Part shown: positions 8,143-17,356 of the stretch, piece by piece
Position numbering within the stretch: the first letter of the stretch is position 1
Layout: each line of letters opens with the position of its first letter
Position numbers and translations under genes: made by a program
Assembly (NCBI GenBank): GCA_945882095.1
Contig: CAMCWF010000018.1
Location: 1 to 44,169, forward strand
Length of the DNA stretch: 44,169 nt
Origin: Chryseobacterium gleum
Lineage (GTDB): Bacteria > Bacteroidota > Bacteroidia > Flavobacteriales_D > Crocinitomicaceae
Direction: 5' to 3'
Notes under the pieces: model-generated
The model's database searches: none
What the model saw: only the letters and a program-made list of their open reading frames with translations
Told to the model about the DNA's origin: nothing

Positions 8143-10872
8143 ATGAAAAGTTCGTTAATCGCTAAATTTTCTTTTGTACTCATCGCGGTGGGTTTGTTTG
8201 GAAGTTGCCAAAAGGAAACTTCAACTTCAACAGGTTGGGAATATAACAATGTCAACAACGGTGGCTTTGAGAAAGCCGACTTTGCTGAACAAAGAACCGG
8301 GCCAGGTTTGGTCATGGTTGAAGGCGGAACGTTTACCATGGGACGAACAGAAGAAGACGTAATGGGTGATCATAACCACCGCCCTAATAGGTTTACAGTT
8401 TCTTCGTTTTACATGGATCGTACTGAGGTCACCAATTTTCATTGGTTAGAATATGTTTATTGGATGAAAAGAGTGTATTACAAATCCTATCCACATATTT
8501 ACAAAAAATCGCTTCCAGATACATTGGTTTGGCGCGATCCTCTTTCATACAGAGAAAAATTTGTTGATTATTACTTTCGCTACCCAGCATACAGAGATTA
8601 TCCTGTAGTAGGTGTTTCTTGGATCCAAGCTAATGATTTCTGTAAATGGAGAACCGATCGTGTTAACGAATATATTTTAGTAGAGCAAGGTATTTTGAAT
8701 TGGCATTTCTCTGAAGTTGGAGATTTGGCATCTGGAACAGACCCGAAAAAGAAAGATTGGCAAAATGCCCCTGAAAACATGTTCAACACGGAATCCTACC
8801 TTGCAGGACAATATGACATTGAAAGAGGTAAAAAGGGTGCCGAAACGGATAAAGATGGTAACCCTACTTATTTAGGTTACACCTTAACTGATAAAAGCGC
8901 ATCTAAGCCCGTTGATTCTAAGACTAAAAACCCTGTACCTAGAGATCCTTATATGTTAAATGACTTTGATCCTGTTTATGCTCAAAAAGATGCAGATGGT
9001 GAAAGCTATTTTCAGGGTAAAAGATTGGTTCGTTTGGAGGATGGGATTTTATTACCAAAATACAGACTTCCAACAGAAGCAGAATGGGAATATGCTGCTT
9101 TAGGTTTGCTTGGGAATTTAGATCCAAATTCCGAAAACATAGACGAGCGTAGAATTTATCCTTGGGATGGACATTATGTGCGTTACGACGAGGAACAATT
9201 TCAAGGAACCATTCAAGCAAATTTCGTTCGAGGTAACGGTGACTACATGGGAGTTGCAGGTGCGTTAAATGACGGGGCTGACGCCACAACACATGTGGAC
9301 GATTACTGGCCCAATGATTTTGGATTGTACAACATGGCTGGAAATGTTTCAGAGTGGGTATTAGATACCTACCGCCCAATGACCAGTCAATTGGCAGATG
9401 GATTTATGCCATTCAGGGGTAACGTTTATCAAACCAAATTAATGGTGCCAGATGGTTTACATGATAAATCTGTTAAAACAACAGATAACATTTATGATGT
9501 GCATGGAATGAAAGAATTTGTAAATGAATATGCTCGTGTACTCTATGCACGCCATGGAAACATCGAATTAAACCTGGACGATAATTACAAATCTAACTAC
9601 TTCAATCAAAAAGAGGCTGATAGAAGATTGAAAGAAGTAGACAATGCAAACTTATTCATTGCAACCAACGGAAGTGTCTTTACCTATGATTCAATCCAAT
9701 TGGTAAGTAAATATAATGGTGATGGTAAGATTACCAACCGTAAATGGGAAGTGACAGGACCTTCTAAAGCAATTTTTGCAATGGATTCATTGACGAAAAA
9801 ATCTTCAGAATTCTCTGATACAGCGTGGGTAGATTTCAGTCAACCTGGTAAATACACAATCAAAATGACGGTTACCAATGCCAAAGGGACTAAAACAACA
9901 GCTGAATTGGTCGATTACATTAACGTTGGAGATAAAACCCAAAAACCATATGTAAACAGTCAAAAACAAAAATCAGGAATTAACTCGCGTCAAGATATGC
10001 GTAAATACCAGTTCAATAGCCCAAGTAATTACTATACCTCTAATGGAAGAAAGCTTACCAGCCAAGACTGGGCACAATTGGTCGTTTTAGATGACATCAA
10101 TGCGCTCCTTGATACTGCCATCACCCTTTTCAACAAAGGAAATACAGTAAAAGCTTCAGCATATGTTGAAAGGGTATTTTTCAACAACAATTCTGGATCA
10201 CAAGTGTCGATTGTAGACTTTAGGGATAAAAACCAATATGATCCTGAAAACAGTGATTTGAATGTGTTCGGAGTTTACATTAAAGATCCAGATGATACTA
10301 CCGTCTACAAAGCCACTTCTGTATTCAAAGAGGATTATATGGAAACAATGTTCCCTAATTACAAACAAGATCAAACCATTACCACTTGGTTGGTGACTTT
10401 AAGAAATGGTTTGTCTGATTACACAATCGAAAGCCGTGGAAAACAACGTTGGAGAAATGTTACGGAGGAAGAGAACATCGGACGCCTGAATTATCGTAAA
10501 GACGACTACATCGATTATTTAGATGGCGATTTAGAATCTTCAATATACTTCAATAATATGAAGAGAAAAGAAGATATTAATTCAGGAAGATTGAGTGCTA
10601 AGAACACAGTGTATCAGAGTCAACATGAAAATTATGACTTGAACAATGACAAAATCAACAATAATTCTTCTGGATGGCCAACCACATTGGTTTCTGATAG
10701 GTCAAAAGTCTACAAAGGAGGTTCATGGGCAGATAGAGCGTATTGGCTTTCAGCTGGCAACCGTCGTTTTCTAGATGAAGACAAGGCCACTGCTACCATT
10801 GGTTTCCGTTGTGCGATGGATCGCCTTGGAGGACAACGCAATTTGAACTATAAAAAGAAGAAAAGAAAATAG
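8143..10872 (+). CDS. gldJ: GldJ, gliding motility / type IX secretion lipoprotein, enlarged form
   Basis: A 909-residue lipoprotein. GldJ is needed for gliding and is thought to stabilise the GldK-containing ring of the secretion machine at the outer membrane. The ATG at 8143 gives a lipoprotein signal with C22 in LFGSC; a TTG at 8122 would push it inward. The fold is the formylglycine-generating/sulfatase-modifying type: GGTFTMG (about 70), LPTEAEWEYAA and MAGNVSEWV in the first half, and VYKGGSWADRAYWL plus IGFRCAMDRLG at the end. Between roughly residues 470 and 770 an insertion splits it, with a PKD-like stretch near 504-600. GldJ proteins I recall are near 560 residues. The Lys/Arg-rich tail is also notable. 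A terminator follows at once. Confidence 0.93.
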   Translation: MKSSLIAKFSFVLIAVGLFGSCQKETSTSTGWEYNNVNNGGFEKADFAEQRTGPGLVMVEGGTFTMGRTEEDVMGDHNHRPNRFTVSSFYMDRTEVTNFHWLEYVYWMKRVYYKSYPHIYKKSLPDTLVWRDPLSYREKFVDYYFRYPAYRDYPVVGVSWIQANDFCKWRTDRVNEYILVEQGILNWHFSEVGDLASGTDPKKKDWQNAPENMFNTESYLAGQYDIERGKKGAETDKDGNPTYLGYTLTDKSASKPVDSKTKNPVPRDPYMLNDFDPVYAQKDADGESYFQGKRLVRLEDGILLPKYRLPTEAEWEYAALGLLGNLDPNSENIDERRIYPWDGHYVRYDEEQFQGTIQANFVRGNGDYMGVAGALNDGADATTHVDDYWPNDFGLYNMAGNVSEWVLDTYRPMTSQLADGFMPFRGNVYQTKLMVPDGLHDKSVKTTDNIYDVHGMKEFVNEYARVLYARHGNIELNLDDNYKSNYFNQKEADRRLKEVDNANLFIATNGSVFTYDSIQLVSKYNGDGKITNRKWEVTGPSKAIFAMDSLTKKSSEFSDTAWVDFSQPGKYTIKMTVTNAKGTKTTAELVDYINVGDKTQKPYVNSQKQKSGINSRQDMRKYQFNSPSNYYTSNGRKLTSQDWAQLVVLDDINALLDTAITLFNKGNTVKASAYVERVFFNNNSGSQVSIVDFRDKNQYDPENSDLNVFGVYIKDPDDTTVYKATSVFKEDYMETMFPNYKQDQTITTWLVTLRNGLSDYTIESRGKQRWRNVTEEENIGRLNYRKDDYIDYLDGDLESSIYFNNMKRKEDINSGRLSAKNTVYQSQHENYDLNNDKINNNSSGWPTTLVSDRSKVYKGGSWADRAYWLSAGNRRFLDEDKATATIGFRCAMDRLGGQRNLNYKKKKRK

Positions 10873-10885
10873 TAACTATCTTTAA

Positions 10886-10910
10886 GCCTCGCAATTGCGG
10901 GGCTTTTTTT
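10886..10910 (+). terminator. Rho-independent terminator after gldJ, abutting murF start
   Basis: A 7-bp stem GCCTCGC/GCGGGGC (one G-U pair) with an AATT loop is followed by seven T bases (10904-10910). The murF ATG begins at the next base, 10911. Confidence 0.85.
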
Positions 10911-12188
10911 ATGGAAACACTTTTTAACTTATACTACGAATGTACGGGTGTGTCTACTGATACGAGAACCGTATTGTCCGGAAACCTTTTCGTTTGCTTA
11001 AAAGGGGAGCATTACGATGCAAATGATTACATTGTTAAAGCCATAGAAGGCGGCGCAAAGCATGTCATCGCGAGTGTTATAGAAAAATGCAATGGCAAGA
11101 ACATTCATTATGTTGAAGACACATTAAGTTTCTTACAAAAACTGGCAAACCATCATCGCAACAAATACGAGATTCCTGTCATAGGAATTACCGGGAGCAA
11201 TGGAAAAACAACCACTAAAGAATTAATTTACGCTGTACTTTCTCAAGAAAAAAACACATTGGCTACGCATGGAAACCTAAACAATCACATTGGGGTGCCA
11301 CTTACCTTGTTAAAATTGAACGCATCCCATGAAATTGCCATCATTGAAATGGGCGCTAATAAACCAGGTGATATCGCAGAGCTTTGTGAAATAGCAAACC
11401 CAACCCATGGAATCATCACAAACATCGGTAAGGCGCATTTGGAGGGCTTTGGAAATTTCGAAGGGGTGCTGACTACAAAAACTGCATTGTACCGATTTAT
11501 ACGCGATGTAAATGGAGTCTTGTTTTACAATTCCGAAGACATTCATCTTGGTTCAAATTTACCACAAAACACAACGAACATTGGGTATTCCACAAAACCA
11601 AATGCAAGTGTGAAAGGTCAGATAATCACATCGTCTCCTTGCATTGAAATGTCGTATTCAATTGGTACGTTTGAATCTGGTATGATACGAACTCATTTAT
11701 TTGGCGATTATAATTTTTTCAATTTTTTAGCAGCAATATCCATTGGGAATTACTTTGGAATAAGTCATGCAGCCATACGCAAAGGCATTGAAACGTATGT
11801 ACCCTCCAACAATCGGTCGCAGATTGAAAAAACTGAGCGGAATACCTTAATAGTAGATTGTTACAATGCCAATCCTTCCAGCATGATTTCTGCGCTGAAT
11901 TCCTTTTCCAAGGTGGAAACACTTCATAAGATTGTCATACTCGGTGATATGCTAGAGCTTGGGGCGGAGGCATTTGCAGAGCACCAAGGGATTCTATCCT
12001 TATGTAATTCCTTAAACCTAGAATACATTACCGTTGGTGGATTGTTTTCTGGTGCAGGATCCTTAGATGGATATGAAAATGTTCAAGAATTGATTTCATC
12101 CCAAAAACCAAATTCTTTCGAAGGAAAAACCATCTTATTAAAAGGCTCCAGGGGAGTTGGGTTGGAGCTGCTGATGCCTTTTCTTTAG
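10911..12188 (+). CDS. murF: UDP-N-acetylmuramoyl-tripeptide--D-alanyl-D-alanine ligase
   Basis: Adds D-Ala-D-Ala to the UDP-MurNAc-tripeptide, the last cytosolic step of peptidoglycan precursor assembly. At 425 residues it has the three-domain Mur ligase layout. The N-terminal substrate domain has STDTRTV (about 15-21). The ATP loop [13 protein letters not shown] is at 92-104, followed by [13 protein letters not shown] and [13 protein letters not shown], both typical of MurF. The start at 10911 fits family N-termini, but it sits directly after the T-tract of the gldJ terminator. Transcription must therefore come by read-through or from a start inside the hairpin. The 3' end overlaps prfB by 4 bases, tail to tail. 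Confidence 0.95.
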   Translation: METLFNLYYECTGVSTDTRTVLSGNLFVCLKGEHYDANDYIVKAIEGGAKHVIASVIEKCNGKNIHYVEDTLSFLQKLANHHRNKYEIPVIGITGSNGKTTTKELIYAVLSQEKNTLATHGNLNNHIGVPLTLLKLNASHEIAIIEMGANKPGDIAELCEIANPTHGIITNIGKAHLEGFGNFEGVLTTKTALYRFIRDVNGVLFYNSEDIHLGSNLPQNTTNIGYSTKPNASVKGQIITSSPCIEMSYSIGTFESGMIRTHLFGDYNFFNFLAAISIGNYFGISHAAIRKGIETYVPSNNRSQIEKTERNTLIVDCYNANPSSMISALNSFSKVETLHKIVILGDMLELGAEAFAEHQGILSLCNSLNLEYITVGGLFSGAGSLDGYENVQELISSQKPNSFEGKTILLKGSRGVGLELLMPFL

Positions 12189-13267
12189 TTTCCGTATTGC
12201 ATTAGGTACGCTCTTAGAAAACCGTTGATTTCGCCATCCATAACCCCTTCAACATCGGAGGTTTCGATATTGGTTCTTACGTCCTTCACCAGTTTATAAG
12301 GATGCATTACATAATTACGGATTTGGGAGCCCCACTCTATCTTCTTTTTACCTGCCTCAATTTCATTTCTTTTGTCCATGCGCTCCCTGAGAATGAGCTC
12401 ATATAATTGGGATTTTAGCAATTGAATGGCTTTTTCCTTGTTAGCCAACTGAGACCGAGACTCAGAATTTTCGATGATAATTCCAGAAGGTGCGTGGCGT
12501 AGACGTACAGCCGTTTCTACTTTGTTTACATTTTGCCCTCCAGCGCCACCTGACCTAAAGGTTTCAAAAGAAATATCTGCCGGATTAATGTTAATTTCAA
12601 TGTTATCATCAACGAGCGGGTAAACGTAAACCGATACGAAGGAAGTATGACGTTTAGCATTGGAATCGAAGGGCGAGATTCTCACCAATCGATGTACGCC
12701 ATTTTCTCCTTTTAGGTAACCAAAAGCAAATTCGCCTTCAAACTCAATGGTAACGGTTTTCACGCCAGCCACATCTCCTTCTTGGTGATTTAATTCTGTC
12801 AATTTATATCCATTTTTTTGTCCCCACATCATGTACATGCGCATAAGCATGGAAGCCCAATCACAGCTTTCGGTCCCTCCTGCCCCTGCGGTAATTTGAA
12901 GTACAGCACTGAGGGCATCCTCCTCCCCAGAGAGCATGTTTTTCAATTCAAGTTCTTCTACTTTGTTTAAGATTGAATGGAATTGCTCGTCAACTTCGGA
13001 CATAGCTACGCCACCTTCACGCTCAAACTCAGACAGAACCTGTAAATCATCCCAACCTGCCCTTAATTTTTTATATCCATCAACCCAGAATTTTAACCCT
13101 CGAATGATTTTCATTTGAACTTCCGCTTTTTTTGGATCGTTCCAAAACTCAGGATCTTGTGTTCTTAACTCTTCTTCTTGTAATTGCTGAGATTTTTCTT
13201 CAATTTTCAGATATGCGTAAATGGAATCTATACGTTGGTTTAGCTCTTTATTTTGTTCTGCTGTCAT
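12185..13267 (-). CDS. prfB: Peptide chain release factor 2
   Basis: Recognises UGA and UAA stop codons and triggers peptide release. The 360-residue product has the GGQ tripeptide at 243-245 (in GGAGGQNVN) and the codon-reading SPF motif in [10 protein letters not shown], which marks RF2 rather than RF1. The gene is one open frame: at the place where many bacteria keep the CUU-UGA-C autoregulatory frameshift, this gene reads TAT CTG AAA at codons 19-21. Its ATG lies 91 bases from the gcvH ATG, with divergent promoters between them. Confidence 0.96.
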   Translation of the reverse strand: MTAEQNKELNQRIDSIYAYLKIEEKSQQLQEEELRTQDPEFWNDPKKAEVQMKIIRGLKFWVDGYKKLRAGWDDLQVLSEFEREGGVAMSEVDEQFHSILNKVEELELKNMLSGEEDALSAVLQITAGAGGTESCDWASMLMRMYMMWGQKNGYKLTELNHQEGDVAGVKTVTIEFEGEFAFGYLKGENGVHRLVRISPFDSNAKRHTSFVSVYVYPLVDDNIEININPADISFETFRSGGAGGQNVNKVETAVRLRHAPSGIIIENSESRSQLANKEKAIQLLKSQLYELILRERMDKRNEIEAGKKKIEWGSQIRNYVMHPYKLVKDVRTNIETSDVEGVMDGEINGFLRAYLMQYGN

Positions 13268-13271
13268 GCTA

Positions 13272-13279
13272 CAAAATTA
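13272..13279 (-). promoter_or_regulatory. Candidate -7 element of prfB
   Basis: TAATTTTG on the minus strand, 4 bases before the prfB ATG, which predicts a leaderless message. No -33 TTG is seen at the expected distance. Confidence 0.45.
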
Positions 13280-13336
13280 CAAAACTTCAAAGAGTATCTG
13301 ATTTACATAAAATTCCAATAAAATGAAGGAAATCAC

Positions 13337-13344
13337 TATTTTTG
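13337..13344 (+). promoter_or_regulatory. Candidate -7 element of gcvH
   Basis: TATTTTTG ends 14 bases before the gcvH ATG. It lies within what would be coding sequence if the upstream ATG at 13323 were used, which favours the later start. No -33 element is visible. Confidence 0.45.
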
Positions 13345-13358
13345 TAAAAAACTTACAA

Positions 13359-13736
13359 ATGAATATACCTTCAAATTTAAAGTATACCAAAGAACACGAA
13401 TGGATTTTGGTGGATGGGGAAATCGCAACCATAGGAATCACTGATTTCGCACAAGGCGAATTGGGAGATATCGTTTACGTAGAGATTGAGACCATTGGTG
13501 AAACATTGGAAAAGGATGCTGTTTTCGGTTCTGTAGAGGCCGTGAAAACGGTTTCAGACCTGTTTATGCCAATTACCGGTGAAGTGTTGGAATTCAATGA
13601 TGCATTGGAACAAAATCCAGAATTGGTAAACAAGGATGCATATGGTGAGGGATGGATGATAAAAATCAGACTATCCGAAACAAGCGAACTGAACGAATTG
13701 CTAGATGCAGATGCCTATGCTGCATTAATAGGATAA
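13359..13736 (+). CDS. gcvH: Glycine cleavage system H protein
   Basis: The 125-residue lipoyl carrier that shuttles the aminomethyl group between the P and T proteins of the glycine cleavage system. The lipoylated lysine is K63 in [11 protein letters not shown], and the acidic C-terminus is normal. I start it at 13359 ([15 protein letters not shown]), which matches family N-termini; the in-frame ATG at 13323 would add 12 unrelated residues and cover a -7 box. P and T protein genes are not in this window. It is a single-gene unit closed by the bidirectional terminator shared with gyrB. Confidence 0.95.
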   Translation: MNIPSNLKYTKEHEWILVDGEIATIGITDFAQGELGDIVYVEIETIGETLEKDAVFGSVEAVKTVSDLFMPITGEVLEFNDALEQNPELVNKDAYGEGWMIKIRLSETSELNELLDADAYAALIG

Positions 13737-13746
13737 ATTAAAAGAC

Positions 13747-13777
13747 AAAAAAAAGCCCCGCACATGCGGGGCTTTTT

Positions 13778-13779
<2 letters not shown>
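13747..13779. terminator. Bidirectional terminator between gcvH and gyrB
   Basis: A perfect stem AGCCCCGC/GCGGGGCT with an ACAT loop is flanked by eight A bases on the left and seven T bases on the right, so it can end transcripts on both strands. Its right end overlaps the gyrB stop codon by two bases. Confidence 0.92.
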
Positions 13780-15733
<1,954 letters not shown>

Positions 15734-15769
15734 TTATTTTGATAGAAAATTATTAAAAATTTAACCTAA

Positions 15770-15802
15770 CAAAAATACAAAAATCAGTGCGTATTAAGCC
15801 AA
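15770..15802 (-). promoter_or_regulatory. Promoter of gyrB with both -33 and -7 elements
   Basis: On the minus strand a TTTG-type element (complement of CAAA from 15800) lies 22 bases upstream of TATTTTTG (15770-15777). Both fit the Bacteroidota promoter TTG-N17-23-TAnnTTTG. The predicted leader is about 35 nucleotides. Confidence 0.6.
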
Positions 15803-15849
15803 AGCCAAGGCTCTCTGAAGCCCAACTTATCAACAATATTTCAACGAAA

Positions 15850-16437
15850 TTACTTTGATTCGATCCAAGAAATTATTTCTGGGTCAACCGGTGAAACATT
15901 GGGAGAAATCACCTTTTCTAAAAACCCATTTTCATCTAAAAGGTATTTTTGAAAATTCCACTTTACTTCATTGTCTTCCAATCCATTTTTTGAAAGTGAG
16001 GTTAGAAAGGAATAAACGGGATCCATGTCTTTTCCCTTCACTGAGATTTTCGACATCATCGGGAAGGACACGCCATAATTTTTACTGCAAAACTGCGCGA
16101 TGACTTCATTGCTACCTGGCTCTTGTGAGAGGAAATCATTTGCTGGAAAGCCTACAATCATAAAACCTTGGTCCTTATACTTTTTGTAAAGCGCTTCCAA
16201 TTCTTTATACTGCGGGGTTAATCCACACTTGGAGGCCGTATTCACAACCATTATTTTTTTTCCTTTTAGGTCAGCAAAATTAAAAGGTTTGCCCTCGATG
16301 TCGGTAACGGTAAAACTGTGAATGCTCATTTTGGTCGTATTAGAAAGGTTTGAATTGCTGTCAACGCTAGGTTTTGGACTTGTGGTACCGCAAGCACCCA
16401 ATAGGTAAATGCCAAGAAAGAAAAAGATAGATTTCAT
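15850..16437 (-). CDS. Lipoprotein glutathione peroxidase (thiol peroxidase of the GPx family)
   Basis: Reduces hydroperoxides, most likely with thioredoxin as donor as in other bacterial non-seleno GPx proteins. The 195-residue product begins with a lipoprotein signal, C16 in LLGAC, so it is likely membrane-anchored facing the periplasm. The catalytic cysteine (not selenocysteine) is C71 in NTASKCGLTPQY; the GFPANDF and KWNFQKYL motifs complete the active site, and C117 in QFC is a likely resolving residue. I prefer the ATG at 16437; an upstream TTG at 16458 would weaken the signal peptide. It is divergent from the OmpA-like gene. Confidence 0.9.
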   Translation of the reverse strand: MKSIFFFLGIYLLGACGTTSPKPSVDSNSNLSNTTKMSIHSFTVTDIEGKPFNFADLKGKKIMVVNTASKCGLTPQYKELEALYKKYKDQGFMIVGFPANDFLSQEPGSNEVIAQFCSKNYGVSFPMMSKISVKGKDMDPVYSFLTSLSKNGLEDNEVKWNFQKYLLDENGFLEKVISPNVSPVDPEIISWIESK

Positions 16438-16495
16438 AAGATTTTTTAAAAGTAACAAACGATAACCAAATTGGTTTTATCTCGTTATAATTTCG

Positions 16496-17356
16496 GTGAA
16501 AATACTTCTCATTTTTTTAGCGATGGTTTTGATTCCATGGACGGCCAAGGGACAAGACTTCAAGATTTCGGGGAATTGGACCGGGATACTTACCGACACC
16601 TTCAATAAATCATTGAATTCATACCCAGTTATTTTACAGGTCAAAGCGATTGGAAACAGTGCTACTGGGGTTTTTCGAATCGAGAAGAACGGAAACTTTT
16701 ACCAATATGTGGTGAACGGCGATTTTTCCAACCTCAAAGATTTCGGTCTTCAATCTGCTGCAAAACCTTCCAGTTTTTGTAAAGGATGTGCCGCATTTCC
16801 CTTTCAATTCAGCTTCAAGTACGATGATTCCTCAGGCTATGTCATTGGTGGATTTACATCTGAGGATCCAGATTTAACAGGCAAAACCTTGGTTATGGAA
16901 AAAGATCCAACAACGTATGAATTGGGAAAGGCACTTTTGTTTGACCCCTATTTTGCCAAGCGATTTGCATACAACATTCGAATGGGGATATCTTCAAAGG
17001 AGCGAAGAAAGCAAGAATTAAAGACTTTTCAATTTGAGCCGATTTACTTTGCCTACGACCGATATGAATTAGACAGCAGTTACCACAATTATTTAAAAAG
17101 GGTCGCAAAGGTTGTTTTGGGGCACAGTGACCTTAGGATTAAGATAACAGGAAATACAGACGGCGACGGGAGCAATGCATACAACATCCATTTATCTGAA
17201 CAGCGTGCCAAGGTCATACAATCTTATTTAAAACAATGTGGTGTAAGCCTAGACAGAATTGTAATAGAATATGTTGGCGAAACCAATCCCATTGATCGAA
17301 ATGATAACGAACAGGGAAAACAAAGAAACCGTAGGGTAGAAATTTGTTTTATATAG
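16496..17356 (+). CDS. Exported OmpA-family protein
   Basis: A 286-residue exported protein. A signal peptide ends near residue 20 (PWTAKGQ). The middle, about 24-130, looks like a beta-sandwich or barrel region of unknown role (SGNWTGIL, FRIEKNG). The last ~100 residues are an OmpA peptidoglycan-binding domain, with YFAYDRYELDSSYHNYL, ITGNTDGDGSNAYNIHLSEQRA and RNRRVEI visible. It starts with GTG, right after a near-consensus TAATTTCG (16488-16495). The probable job is to tether the outer layer to peptidoglycan. Its 3' end overlaps valS by 8 bases, tail to tail. Confidence 0.85.
   Translation: MKILLIFLAMVLIPWTAKGQDFKISGNWTGILTDTFNKSLNSYPVILQVKAIGNSATGVFRIEKNGNFYQYVVNGDFSNLKDFGLQSAAKPSSFCKGCAAFPFQFSFKYDDSSGYVIGGFTSEDPDLTGKTLVMEKDPTTYELGKALLFDPYFAKRFAYNIRMGISSKERRKQELKTFQFEPIYFAYDRYELDSSYHNYLKRVAKVVLGHSDLRIKITGNTDGDGSNAYNIHLSEQRAKVIQSYLKQCGVSLDRIVIEYVGETNPIDRNDNEQGKQRNRRVEICFI

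Noticed and set aside
8939..9379. A 146-codon minus-strand frame inside gldJ
   Set aside because: It is antisense to conserved GldJ motifs and has no promoter or family resemblance.
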